From Quercus robur (Eukaryota; Streptophyta; Magnoliopsida; Fagales; Fagaceae), in assembly GCF_932294415.1 (NCBI RefSeq), contig NC_065537.1, forward strand, positions 64,060,290-64,124,289: 64,000 nucleotides of DNA. Reading direction: 5' to 3'. The notes below the pieces were generated by a model, which was not told the origin of the DNA, ran no database searches, and saw only the letters and a program-made list of their open reading frames with translations. Positions within the stretch are counted from its first letter, which is position 1. Each line of letters opens with the position of its first letter. Shown one piece after another: positions 12,000 to 24,300 of the stretch. Both the position numbers and the translations under genes were made by a program.

Positions 12000-12134
12000 G
12001 CCTGTTTGGATAGAAAGGAGAAAGAGGGAGAGTGGAGGGGAGTAGAGTAGAGTTGACTAAAAATAATCTAATTTTGTGTTAAATCTACTCTATTCTACTC
12101 TACTCCCCCTCCCCCTCTTAATCGAAACGGACCA
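12000..12134. mobile_element. Fold-back MITE, about 135 bp
   Basis: The left arm CCTGTTTGGATAGAAAGGAG continues into GAGTGGAGGGGAGTAGAGTA. The right arm is its inverse (TACTCTACTCCCCCTCCCCC then TTAATCGAAACGGACC). The arms are about 50 bp each and could form a near-complete hairpin. No coding capacity. GGCATGCAAC occurs on both outer sides (about 11962 and 12141). Confidence 0.6.
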
Positions 12135-12938
12135 TAAAGCGGCATGCAACACCTACGCAACAAAATCTCCGGCTTGCATGGATATCTAGGTTTCTCAACG
12201 ATGTTTGACATCGCACTGGAGATGTATCTGATGAAATCTCCAGCATGCATAGAGCCTTTTGAAGCATAGTTGATTTCACCTATGCTGACTTGTAGTAGTG
12301 ATCTATCTCTGCTGCGTGCGGTGGTGGCTGGGTTTTTTTTTGTGCGTTTAGGTGAGGATTTTTTTGTTGTTGCTAAGATGTTGCTGGGGTTTTTTGTGGG
12401 GTCTTTGGGTTTCTCAGATCCGGCGGGTCTCATTGTTTCTCCATTTCGATGGATTTGGTCAGTTGGAACGTGGATCTAGTTGGTTGTGAGATGTGATTTT
12501 TTTTTTTTCATCATGCAAAACACCATATAATGTGTTTTGAAGCATTTTAAAAAATACAACCAAACACCAAAATAGAACACATTTTCCCTTAAAATGTCTT
12601 CAACTGAAAACATTTTACGTCGAAAATATTTTTACAACGAAAGAGACAGTCTAAAGGAAAAAAAAATTAAATGAAAGAATAATGGCAAAATTTCACGTTC
12701 CTTGAAAGTTCTGCTCCAACTTTCTAAATGCCAGAAGACATGTTTCAAAGATTATTTCCAACAATTCCACATTCAGAGACATACAAGAACCAAATGTTAT
12801 GAGAAATATTGGCTCCAGGAGACAAATCAAAGTGTCAATGGGGCATCCTTAAAGAAAAAGTGTCAATGGGGCATCCTTAAAGAAACAAAAAGTGAGAAAA
12901 GGTCTTTGATTAAAAGAGGAGCATAAACACAAGAAACT

Positions 12939-15900
12939 CTAGCCTGTGAGGGCAGCGTTAAGAGCACTGTGCACATCAACTCCAATTTGAGCTTCGGCTT
13001 TCTCCAAGTCAGTAGAGGCTGAGCTCAGCTTCTGAGTGAACTCTGCAAGCCCTTTCTGGACAAGGCTTTGGTCAATATGATCAAGAGGCACAGCCTCCAC
13101 AGCAATAACATCTGCAAATGAATTTGCATGGATGAAAGCAAAGCCACTGCTGACGAAATACTTTGTTGTGTCATTTCCTTCATGCACTGACATGACACCA
13201 GGTTTCAACTCTGCAATTGTTGCTACATGTCCAGGAAGAACACCCATGTGCCCAGTTGTTGCTGGTATTATGATCATGTCAACCTGTAAATACACAAGCA
13301 TCAAGAACAAGTAAGTTATAACGATGGGCAAGAAAGCTTCCTTAGAGCATCTGTAGCAGATTTTTCATATTTTTGTACTTTCTAAACAGTAACTTTAACC
13401 TTTTAGCTACCCATTTTTTCAAATACACTTTCCAACCAATTCTCTATCTCATTTAAATATTATTTCTTCATTCATTCTTTATTCTTTTTTTTATCATCAT
13501 TTATACTTCCTATATTCATTCCCAACAATTATATTTTTCAATGAAAAGTGTTATATTTACAACATTTTTCGCAATACTTTCACAAGAATCACATCAAAAT
13601 CATATGTGAAAAAATTTTACTAGTTCTAATTTGAACCCACTGCTGAAATTATTTTTTACTCACCAATATTAACTAATAACAATCTATTACTTAAAATTTA
13701 TTGTAAAAATATTATGATAGCATTTCTCAATTAAGATTTTTTTATTTTTTATATTATTTTTCCTTTCTTTCCATTCATTCTCATCTATTAGTTTTCATTT
13801 CTTTTTTCTTTTTCTTTTTTCTTTTCTTTTTCTTTTTTCTTGTTTTTAGCCTTCACACACGTGTCCAGCCTATCTCTATCCCCCACCACTTCTTTTATTT
13901 TCTTTTTCTCCCTCACATTCAAGAACACTCCGGACTCTCTCTTTCATTCTCTAGCTCTCTCTTTTTTTACTTTTACTTTTTCTATTTCTACTTGACTCTA
14001 GAACACTCTCTAGCATGATCTTTTGACTTCTATTCCTACTTCTATTTTCTTTCCTCTTCATCTCGCTTCACACGCAGACAGCCGACATGGCCTTCATCTA
14101 TCTTTCTTTTTTCTTCATTCTTTTCTTGTTCTGATTCACTTTGTTGTTACAATGGAGCTTAGATAGGCTTTCATGCTCTTGATCTGTTGTTTTTATTTTG
14201 ATTTTAGATTTGTTGTTCTAATTAAATTTGTATTTTTCCCTATTCTTGATCTGTTGTTTCTATTCTGATTTTAGATTGTGTTTGTGTTTTGATTGTATTA
14301 CCGTTTGAAAGAGACAGATGAACAAAGAAGAGAGGAGGAAAGAGAAAGTATATTTTTTTTATTCAGGCGGGTATTTTTTTAAGATAAAATAAGGATTTGG
14401 AGTTGCTACAGTGTTCTCTAAATTAAGACGGTAGCAACTTCAAAAAAAATTTGGAAAAGTTTTATGTTTAGAGAAGCTGTTGGAATGTGAAGAGTAGCAT
14501 TTTATCTCCAAAAAATAGAGATACAGCATCTGTTGGAGATGCTCTTAGATGCACTAAAACAAGTATTATACTCTACAAGCTAGTACTAGTACATACTTCA
14601 TCCACTTGCACATGCAGAAATGCAAGTATTTTGATTTGCATAGCATTTATAATGGGTCATTTTGTTGTTTAAACCATTCAAAACGATTCTACAACTACTG
14701 TAAATCCAAGTAAACTTTAAAATAATAATGAACATAATACAACTGGCCAATCAATGTTACTATTCAAACTTTAAAGTTCAACATATTGATTTCACTTTCT
14801 AAGCAGCCACTTGACTCCTACATAAAATCCAAAGTGCTGGCTGACTAGTTTGTGTGGTATGCAATAATGGCATAATCAATCTTTCCTCTTCAAGGTAAGG
14901 AAAAGTCAAAAGTTGAGAACAAAAACGATAAGCACAATCAATAGGCTTACATTGGTAAGCAACTTGGCTAGAAGAGCTTTAAAAAGGAAAAATGGGAAAC
15001 ACAAATCCAAACAAGTTCAATATGAGTTCCTTTGAAATATAAGAAAACAAACAATGGGAAACACAACAGCCTTGTAAACAATTAAAATACATTTTGTGAT
15101 TACTCATAGTCTCATACTTTAAGGGAAAAGAATGAGTTCTTTTGCTCGCCCCTATCTCTAAAGGGGCATAAGCACTTCACTCGCTAGGGGATGGCCTAGA
15201 AGCCTGTACTAGAGATTGGTGAAGGCTATGTCCACTACCTTGGCAGCTACAGTTAAGAGTACGAGGGTAAAGAGGGACAGAGAAGAAACCCGAAAAAGGA
15301 AAAGAAAATGAAAGATAGACTTTAACAGCCTTAAAAGACAATTAAGAAAGTTGATGCCAATATAGCTCCTTTACAACATGGTCGTTCCCTCATCAACTCC
15401 TAAATCTTTCAAGTAAACCTCTTCTGCTTTTGATTTTCAATTTATTGGTAAGTTACACGTGCACCTGATGTGTTTAGAACCCAGATATTTACTCCACTCC
15501 ATTCTTATAAGCGAAGGTTTGAGATTCAAATCATTGGCTACATCTTTCAAGCAAACTTCTTCCTTCAATTCCTTGGTTTGCTAAAAACTATTTATCAAAT
15601 TAAGGCACAATAGAGTCTATTGCACTATAAGTACCATCAACTTTCTGTTATATTGAACATGATAAGCAAAATAGAAGTGGAAAGACTATAGCTTTCTAGA
15701 AATAAATAAGGTGCAGATATAAGATAATTCTTCTCAATCTCTTATGGGTAACAAGATATAAATGTGGAAACCGTAAGCTCATATAATATGCTAGGACTAG
15801 TGCTACCAAGATTTATGTGTGTGCTCGCTCTTTTTTACTTTAGTTATAATATGTACCAGGATTTGTACAACAGTATATAGTGGCAACAATTTGAGCAAAC

Positions 15901-18410
15901 TTAGTTTATATGAGAAATGATGAAGAAAATATTGTAACAAAAATTGTATTTAACAAGCTCCTTGTGAAATATTTAATCTTCTTACAGAGGAAAGCAGGAA
16001 ACACATAGAAAGTTTTTGTCTTCTGGGGGAAATCTGAAGAATCATGTGACAACCTGCGTAAGAGGAATATGTGGGTAATGGATGGTGTTATTTGTGCAAA
16101 TGTAACAGGGAATTAGTGAATCATCTCTTACTTCATTGCCCTGATGCTAAGGGGCTGTGGTCTATGGTGTTTGGTTTATTTGGAGTTTATTGGGTAATGC
16201 CAAAGACAGTGGTGGTTTACTAGTTTCTTGGCAAGGAAGATTAGGTCATCATCTAAACGATGTTATTTGGAAGGCAATTTCCCATTGTCTGATGTAGTAT
16301 ATTTGGAGGGAGCGGTATGACCGGAGCTTTGGGGATTATGAAAGAACTCTGCCTGATCTTAAATTATTTTTCTTTAAAACTTTGTTGGATTGGAAGTCAG
16401 TTGTGGGCTGTTAATCTTTATGTCAATTTGTGATTTGATAGATCATTATAATTTGCATGATTGATTGTATTGTCCCCATTTGTATACATCCTGTATACAA
16501 AGGTGATTTTTTGGTCCCAAAATCTGAAGAATCATGACTTGCTTTGAAGACAAAGGACCCTCAGAACATTCAACAGAATCTACAAGAACCTACTTCCACT
16601 TTCTCAATACATGTTGTGAAAGGAAATTACTAAAAATATGCAGTGCCCTGTTGATAATTTATGACTTTTCTGCGGAAACAAGAAGTGGTAGAATTATGAA
16701 GGCAAATATTGTATACAATTTTTGTAGTGAAAGGTTACCATGAATATGTTGGCAAAAACTCTCTATTGTGCACAAAATTTTTTAAATCTTTAATATGCTA
16801 TCTAATGGCACTCATCCAATTCCACCTGCCTGTTGTGGTCTGGAAGCTACCTCATCATGATCTGTGCCAACAGTGGCTTAAACCCTGATTCTCACCAAGC
16901 TGCCCGCTAGTCGTTGGATATCACCCACGTTGCACTAAATGATTTAACATATGACCTAGCCTTCAACTACCATATTTTCCTGGATTTACAATTCTGTTCC
17001 AAAACTAAGAAATGAGTTAGTCCTTAATCCACTTTCTTTGATATTACAAGACAAATGTCACTTTTGAGTCCTAGACAGTCACTAAACATAGTTAATCCGT
17101 CAAAATTATCATCTCAAACTCATCTCAGACATAATTTGGGTACTTCAATCTCTAAATGATAGTATGCTCTACGAATTTTGCTTGAAATAAAAACTGATAC
17201 ATTCTTGAATTTTTCAAAATATTCTCTTTGATGCAACACCCTTTGACCTTATTGGGTATTAAATGCCTCTTCACAAAATAGAAGCACTATAGCAAGCAGG
17301 GCCGAATTATTCAAGAGCTCTATCCCAACCAAGTTTGCGGGGACAGAAAATGTTAAGACACCAAATAGACTAACATTTTTCAAGACAATTACTTGCCAAT
17401 AGAATCAACAAATTGTGTATCCATCTGGCTTCAATATTGAAGGACTTCAAAATTAACATTTTGGTTCCTAAACCCAAACTTAAGAAATAATTTAATTCTT
17501 GCCAATGAGCCCTAGCTTGAATGACACCTCCTCCACTTTTAAGAGCAAGTTGGAGGGAAAGTTTGCGCATTCAAGCCACACACATTGCGCATGTTATTAG
17601 TAATTACCAATCAGAAGAAACAATTAATTCTAACCTGATTGAAGGCCAACAAAAAAAAACATATCTGGATAATTCAAACCCTAATGACCCAAATGCCAAA
17701 CAGGTATAGAAAACATTATGGGATGTAGTAATGCCCATGCTCACAGCTCACTCCAAAGCTACTATCTTCTTTTCATTAATTCATTTCTTGATCTTTGATT
17801 AGTCCCAAACCTACTCCTATTTTCTCTTTGGGACAAACCCCAAATAGAATCGAAAAAAATGTTTCAAAACTAGACACTAATCCCATTTCCCAACATGGGT
17901 CACTCTATTATTGCAAGAAAGCCACTGTGATTCACATAGAATCCAATGAAACTATACAAACTTTAACGAAAACCCATTTGAAATCACACAAAAACAAAGC
18001 AAACCCATGTCAAAAAATTCCTCAAACAGACATAAAAAGCGTAGAACAAGACCGCAGAATCAAAATCTAGACTCGACCCACATAAAATTACACCAAAACA
18101 AACAAAACCCAATAGTAAAAAGAAAGTGAGAGATTTGACTGACCTCTTTGGAGGCAAGCTCGGAAGCATAGGGAAGAACAAAGTTGACGGTGAGCTTGCT
18201 AGGGATGGAAGATGGAGTAGCTGGGCGAGGCTTCATAAAGGAGATAGGGGTCTTTGGGGGATCAATGTTTGGGATCACTTTCTTCCAGGCTTCAATGAAG
18301 TTTGAATCGCCGGTCTCGGTAGCTGGGAGATCGGTCGAGAAGGGTCGAGTCCTGGCTCTGGCTGAGGAGATAATGGGTCGGGCCAGAAGGCCGGTGGCTC
18401 GGCGGAACAT
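12939..18410 (-). CDS. Mitochondrial ATP synthase subunit delta' (F1 epsilon-type subunit)
   Basis: Two exons on the minus strand, 18410-18144 and 13283-12939, join in phase 0 to a 203-residue protein, the usual length for the plant subunit. Residues 1-25 ([23 protein letters not shown]) are Arg/Ser/Ala-rich without acids, a mitochondrial presequence. Exon 1 then has [18 protein letters not shown] and exon 2 opens [20 protein letters not shown], the beta-sandwich signature of the ATP synthase delta/epsilon chain, followed by [10 protein letters not shown] and a C-terminal helical region rich in Ala/Glu. It is part of the central stalk of F1, coupling proton flow to ATP synthesis. It is the homologue of bacterial epsilon. 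Donor GTCAGT and acceptor TTTACAG are canonical. The 4.86-kb intron holds several transposons. The ATG at 18410 is chosen because the presequence begins there; the frame stays open upstream but is low-complexity. Confidence 0.95.
13345..14544. mobile_element. PIF/Harbinger-like non-autonomous element, 1.2 kb, in the ATP synthase intron
   Basis: The left end GAGCATCTGTAGCAGA and the right end, read inverted, GAGCATCTCCAACAGATGCT form terminal inverted repeats, with TTA on both outer sides (13342-13344 and 14545-14547). A TTA duplication is typical of Harbinger elements. The interior is AT- and CT-rich with no transposase. It contains the smaller MITE at 13540. Confidence 0.6.
13540..13731. mobile_element. 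Small MITE nested in the Harbinger-like element
   Basis: AATGAAAAGTGTTATATTTA at the left pairs with the inverse of the right end near 13700-13731 (AATGCTATCATAATATTTTT when inverted). The terminal motif resembles the MITEs at 3511, 56099 and 57336. Target duplication is not clear. Confidence 0.45.
16047..16519 (+). mobile_element. 5'-truncated L1-type LINE, 473 bp, with 17-bp target-site duplication
   Basis: AAATCTGAAGAATCATG occurs perfectly at both ends (16030-16046 and 16520-16536). Inside, one frame reads [20 protein letters not shown] then [18 protein letters not shown]; after a frame change another reads [11 protein letters not shown] and [20 protein letters not shown]. Cys-x2-Cys...NHLLLHC is the zinc-binding region (zf-RVT) that follows the reverse transcriptase in plant L1 elements. 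Only the 3' end of the element is present, as expected from incomplete target-primed reverse transcription. It lies in the ATP synthase intron, opposite to the gene. Confidence 0.88.
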
Positions 18411-18580
18411 GGTGGTGGGAGAGAGGTGGGATCGCTCGGGTCTCGCAGGGTCGGAGAGAGAGAGAGAGCGTGTGCGTGGGTGAGTGTGTGTGTGTTTGGT
18501 TTGGCTGGTACTTTGTGGAAATGGAGTTGGATTGTTTTGTTGTTCACTCACAACTTTTTTATGTTTAGGCTTTAGTTGAG

Positions 18581-18591
18581 TGGGCTGGGCT
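18581..18591 (+). promoter_or_regulatory. Overlapping site II elements upstream of the ATP synthase delta' gene
   Basis: TGGGCTGGGCT holds two overlapping TGGGCY cores about 170 bp upstream of the start codon. Site II elements bound by TCP factors are known in promoters of plant genes for mitochondrial respiratory and ATP synthase subunits. Presence is seen; use is inferred. Confidence 0.5.
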
Positions 18592-18774
18592 GTTTGGCAC
18601 TGAACATGTCGGCCTTTTCTGTGGTATTGGATTGGTCCTTCTTTTTTGATGGATTGGTCCTTTTTTTTTTTTTTTTCTTTCTTTCTTTCTTTTTTGATCA
18701 TCTTAATGCTATTGATCAATAAGATTAAATCCTCCTAAATTATAGGGAGGTTTAGAGGCACATATATTAGCTCC

Positions 18775-18914
18775 AATACACTGAAACCAACATAATAGAA
18801 GCATGTGTCCAATTTATACCACGTGTTTGAATTGTGTCGGCTTCAATGCACTAGAACCGACATGATACAGACATGTGTCTAATTTTTGCCACGTGTCTAC
18901 ATCATGTCGGTTCC
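18775..18914. repeat. Two tandem 70-bp hairpin units with G-box cores, upstream of the ATP synthase gene
   Basis: In unit 2, the left arm 18854-18878 (GAACCGACATGATACAGACA...) pairs with the right arm 18889-18913 (CCACGTGTCTACATCATGTC...) around a 10-base loop. Unit 1 starts about 70 bp earlier with the same plan, more diverged. Each unit carries CCACGTGT (about 18828 and 18889), a G-box core. They lie about 365-505 bp upstream of the start codon. Confidence 0.65.
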
Positions 18915-18929
18915 AATGCACTGGAGTAC

Positions 18930-19570
18930 TAAAACAAACTCTTACTTGGTTTAGAAAATGAATATAGATTCTGGAGGGGTTTGATGCGTAGAGAACAAGT
19001 GGCATTGCATTATTGTAATGTAATATAAAAGTGTTCACAACTATGTAATGTTCAACTTATGAAATTAATGGCATTCTATTATTGTATGAGTTTCTAGGAA
19101 AGCTTATTACTTGAAGTACTAATATAACAATCCATAGAGACAATATTTCACATGCCCAATTGCTCTATTTACAATGCTTTATGTCCCCATTTATTTTTTG
19201 TTGATAAATTATACTTATGTCCCCATTTATCCACTTAACTTGAGCACGATGTGCATATTCTTTGTTATATTCATAAGAAAAATTCTAAGGAAAATTATTG
19301 AGGAAATAGGGGATATTTATCCTATCAAAAAGAGGTCAATGTATGATGTACATAAGTCATTGGCATGCATTAAGTCACTACTATTCATAAATTGGGCAAT
19401 TGAATTATTCTCCTCAACTAATACTTACAATATCACCTTATTCAATTGCTTTAATTCATAAATTAAGCTTAAAAATATAATAAGCACTAAAAATTGTGTC
19501 TCCGGAAGAAAATCCCAACCAAAACATAAATGTTAATCAATCTGTCATGAATTAAAATATCAACAAGTGC

Positions 19571-19604
<34 letters not shown>

Positions 19605-20340
19605 CAATGAGTGTTTACAAATAGTATATTGTTTCACAAAACGTAACACCCAATAAATTCGTAATTACAGTTTCCTAATAGTATCAAAAAACAAAAGCAC
19701 GCTGGCCCATCACCATCCTTAGAGGAAGGGTATCACTAAACAAAACATCAAATCAAATAGGTACCGGTTTACTTCTTGCTACCACTAAATGTTGTCTTTC
19801 CCTTGTCCTTCTTGCTCCCTTAGTACATGTTGACATTCCAATATTAAGTATCAAGAAATGAGAGGTAGGTGTGGAAGCATTAAGTGTGGAAGCATTAAAA
19901 CTTTAAAGTTTAAATCTATATTCTATACAAAAAGTCCAAAACTATAAAGGTTTGAAAACATAGCACCAATGGCTTAAAAAAAAAATATGAAATCTTTTTT
20001 TCCCCCCAAAATTAAGCCTTACTAATTTTAGTGTTAGCAAAAACTAGCGGCCTAGAAAATTTAATATTGTCGAATTCATTGTGATTGGTCAGTACTTAGA
20101 TTTCACTAAGATCTTTATTGAAGTGGAATTTGTGCGGGATCATGATCCCATAGAGATACAAAATATCCTATTCTATGAAGAAAAAATCAACCTTTTTGTG
20201 CTTATTTTGGGCCTCCAAATGAAGCCCAAATGCTCCAAACTGATTATAAAAAAAAAATTAAAAAATCATCCTAGCAGCCCCAAACCAAATTGGTAAAAAA
20301 ATATAAATTAAAAAAAAAGGGAAAAAACCTCTTAAGTCTC
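18930..20340. other. Intergenic stretch between the ATP synthase gene and ALG8; simple repeat only
   Basis: Contains a (TA)n run at about 19579-19604 and AT-rich DNA. The open frames at 19174-19461 and 20081-20296 show no recognisable domain. Confidence 0.45.
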
Positions 20341-20356
20341 GCGCCACCTTAAAGGC

Positions 20357-20504
20357 TTTAGCCTACTCAACAAATTCCTGGAAGATAGAAGAGCAGAGAA
20401 GAGACTAAAAAGTAGAGAGTGAGTGGTCGGCTTAGCCTACTCAACAAATTCATGGAATACAGGAGAAGAGAAGAGACTAAAGACTAGAGAGTGAGTGCGA
20501 GCAC
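20357..20504 (+). repeat. Tandem duplication with a period of 74 bp
   Basis: TAGCCTACTCAACAAATTC begins near 20359 and 20433, each followed by GAAGAGACTAAA and TAGAGAGTGAGTG. A long T run follows at about 20549-20571. Confidence 0.7.
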
Positions 20505-20967
20505 TGTGGTGTTGCTAGATCGAGACCATCAACGTCGATGATGAGGGTTTTTTTTTTTTTTTTTTTTTTTTGGTTTGTAATTCTGGTGCTAATTAGTTAT
20601 TAAGTTGCTTGACACAGACAAGATAACCCAAATTTTGGTCTTGATGATTGAGTGTGTTTGTGGTGTTGTTTGAAACATTGTTATTTGTTTTGTATTATTT
20701 ATGTGAGACATTAGGTATTATTATTTGTTTTGAGTTGTTTATATGAGACATCATGTAATTTTGAGATGCTAGAACTTAGAACTTTTTTTAATCAAAAAGT
20801 AGGATCTTATAATTCTCGAACCAATCCTTCAACACTCTCATCAATTCCATGTAAGATCTCGATTTTGGAAACTCTGACAACAACAGTCATCAAGTTTCAA
20901 CGTGATGGGAGGAGTATTCATATTGCTTCACTTAGTGATACACATGATAATCTCTGTCAAGACTTCG

Positions 20968-21078
20968 ATGGTACACATTATATTTCCTATCATCACGTAG
21001 CGTAGAGTCGATGAATTACCTCCAATAGTACACGTTATATTACTTGTCATCACGTAACGTGAGGTTGATGAGTTACTA
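20968..21078 (+). repeat. Tandem repeat, two copies, period about 57 bp, upstream of ALG8
   Basis: GGTACACATTATATTTCCTA..CATCACGTAGCGTAGAGTCGA and AGTACACGTTATATTACTTG..CATCACGTAACGTGAGGTTGA are two copies ending in GATGAATTAC and GATGAGTTAC. Each has ACGT cores. They lie about 235-345 bp upstream of the ALG8 start codon. Confidence 0.6.
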
Positions 21079-21185
21079 CATAATAGAGACCCCTTTTGCT
21101 AGATAGCCAAATATAACAAAAAAACAAAAACAAAAACAAAAACAAAAAAAATTAAAGACTTGTTGGATTTTCCTCTTCCTTTCCC

Positions 21186-21192
21186 TATATAA
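21186..21192 (+). promoter_or_regulatory. Probable TATA box of ALG8
   Basis: TATATAA in CCCTATATAACC lies 121-127 bp upstream of the ATG at 21313, leaving room for a 5' UTR of about 90 bases. Confidence 0.5.
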
Positions 21193-21312
21193 CCAATAAG
21201 CATTAGCCATGAAGGAGAATTTCCCTCAATTTTCAGTTCTTCTTCAGTTCTTCTACATGAAAATGAAATAACAGACAAACTGAAACCCAAACCCATCGCC
21301 ACCAATCCATCA

Positions 21313-24300
21313 ATGTCAGACCTCTTATGGTTCTTCGCCATATCCACCTGCTTAAAGCTCCTCCTCATCCCCTCCTACCACAGCACTGACTTCGAAGTCC
21401 ACCGCAACTGGCTTGCTCTCACTCACTCTCTCCCTCTCTCCCAATGGTACTTCGACGAAACCAGCCCTTGGACCCTCGACTATCCTCCTCTCTTCGCCTA
21501 CTTCGAACGCTTCCTCTCCATTTTCGCTTACCTCATTGACCCCCAAATCGTTGACCTCCAAAAGGGTCTCAACTATACCTCCAACTCTGTCATTTTCTTC
21601 CAAAGAATCACTGTGATCCTCTCTGATTCGTGTCTTTTATATGGGGTTTATAGATTGACCAAGGATTTGGATTCAAGGAAGCGAATTTTGATCTGGGTAT
21701 TGGTTGTTTGGTCCCCAATGCTTGTGATTGTGGACCATTTGCATTTTCAGTACAATGGGTTTCTGTTGGGGATCTTGTTGATCTCGCTTTCGTTTTTGGA
21801 GCAAGGAAAGGATTTGGCTGGTGGGTTTTTCTTTGCGGCTCTGTTGTGCTTTAAGCACTTGTTTGCCGTGGCTGCGCCGGTTTATTTTGTGTATTTGTTT
21901 AGGCATTATTGTTGGTGTGGATTGGTGAAGGGATTCCGGCGTCTTTCGGTTTTGGGGGCCGTGGTTGTGGCAGTTTTCGTGGTGGCGTATGGGCCTTTTG
22001 TCTATCATGGGCAGGTGAATTGAATTTTGACTTGAATTCTCATTTGGTGTGGTATTTTGTACTACATTGTGTTGTGCTTTATAAATTTATTCCTGGTCAG
22101 TCTATGCTTGTAGCTAGTTAATCAAACTTTAGACTTGAGATTGATTGAGTGTTATTCTTTCGGAATTGGCCAATACATACATTTTGTATTTGCTTGTAGC
22201 TAAATACTCAAAACTTTGGACTTTAGACTTGAGTTTATTATTTGTCAAACTTTGCAAAAATGTTTTCTAGGCATGTTGTGTTTATTTAGTGTATTGTGTT
22301 AATGTAGCAACCATTGCTTGTTTAGATGGATAAAATAAGTTCTTTTTGTTAATGTGAGTCTAAAGAGTTGGCGTGGAAATTATCAATTTAGAAATTTTTT
22401 AGGAAAGAGGTAAACTTATGATTTTTGAACAAAAATCAATTGGAGGTCAAAAACTGCTCTGATTATGTAAAGCTTAAATGTTAAGTTGTATGTTAGGCCA
22501 TTAACTACGTTTTGAAGTCCTATCATACTGGGTTCAAATTTAGAAACAGACTACTAAAATCATGTAATGGAATCCTCAATCCACATAAAAACTGTTAAAA
22601 ACCTGAAGGTAGATTGAGAAGTTCAAGATTCATTATCATGAATGTATGAAGAATTTGAGGAACATTATATTCCACTTTTCTAGGGGTTTTTTTAAAAACA
22701 TTTTAAAGATATTTTGGTCAAAATAGAGAACGTTGATCTTGAATCTCTATGGTTGAATTGAGATATTGGTTCCATTGTCATATTTTTGGCAAATTAGGAA
22801 AACACTTAACTGAAACTTCTCTGTAATAATTTTCTAACTTTGCTTATCTTTTTTTGGCTTCACATTGTTTTTTCCCAATAAAATTCTTATTACTTATAAA
22901 AAAAATGTATTAAATATACAAATAACAGTTCTTCTCATGAAGCTTTAGGTTAATAAATAATCATTGTTTCATGTGTAAGTAATCATTGATTGTGATTATA
23001 ATCACACATTGATATATGCGTTGTAAAAGTCCAGCATGTTTGATTGGGTTTGGGATGGCTAATTCCACAACTTAAGAACCAAAATGCTATAGTCAGAAAA
23101 CTGTTCAAAATGATTATGTTTGGTTTCATCATGGATTTCTTTTTTTGCGTTCAAGAATCTTACAGTGAACTAGTTACTACTAGTTTAATTGCTCTTATGG
23201 TGATAATGTGTACTTACAAAATATCATTTATTTATTTATTTTTTATAAGTACTTGCAACATATCATTATATATATATTTTACATGCAAATCTTTCTTCTA
23301 ATTATGCACATCCTATGTATTTAAGTGGAATTTTTTAATTATATATGAAATGGTTTTCTATAGGACTGCATGTCTCTTTTCTCCCTTATTTTTCCTTGAA
23401 TTACCTCTGATTTATGTTAATATGAGCTGGATTTGAAGTATTCATTAGTTTGGACAGTTAAAGACTAGATAAAAGTGAACTATAAGATGAAACACACTAG
23501 TTCACTACCATACATTTTTGTCTTCACTAAAAGAGAGCTTGCTGCACCTCTACTTTCCGTCACTTGCATCAGTTTCTCGTGTTTTACCTGCATCTTAATA
23601 TTACGTGTGGAACTCATCATGGCCATGACATATCTAGTCAATTAATAAAAAAAAAGTAAGGAGGATGCATATTCCTCCTTAACAACTAACAACTGGGAGC
23701 CATTACTCCTCACTTGATCTTTAATATGTATTGATTCAATTCTTACCTTGCAGATACAACAAGTCCTTCGCCGTATGTTCCCTTTTGGTAGAGGACTTTG
23801 CCATGCATACTGGGCTCCAAATTTTTGGGTGTTTTATATTATTCTAGATAAAGGACTCGCTTTTTTTCTTAGAAAGCTGGGGTTTGCTAGTCAGACACCA
23901 GAAGCTTCGTTTACTGGTGGGCTAGTTGGAGATTCCTTGCCTTTTGCTATACTACCTCAGGTAATTATATATGGCAAACTTGACTAAGATGCACTTATAT
24001 TGGACAGTTATTAGATGAAATCCAAAGCTAGAAATCTACCAAAGCTGATAAAGATTGTTGAATATGTGAGCATTGGATATTTGGTCTCTTACAAATTTGC
24101 CTTAGTTCCACAGCTAGGAGTTACTCATTGTAGTTTGTGAACAATATAATATAACCTAGCTTAGTGGGGGGTGGGGGAGAGCTCATCAATTAATTCTTAA
24201 GCTTCAATTGTCATGAGGTGATTATGTTATAAGAGATTATTGAGTGGTTATAGACATTTTTCACTTACAGCATGAAGGAATGAGTTATTTAATTGATAAA

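Noticed and set aside
12095-12479. Open frames on both strands, GC-richer stretch
   Set aside because: The minus frame starts in a MITE arm, and neither translation resembles a known protein.
18184-18547. Open frames on both strands over ATP synthase exon 1
   Set aside because: They overlap the presequence exon in other frames and show no domain; the delta' frame is clearly the real one.
18411-18719. N-terminal extension of the ATP synthase frame (Lys- and His-rich)
   Set aside because: Low-complexity translation of the 5' UTR and promoter; the mitochondrial presequence begins at MFRRATG.
21352-22121. Several other-frame open frames over ALG8 exon 1
   Set aside because: Shadows of ALG8, which shows all GT57 hallmarks in its own frame.
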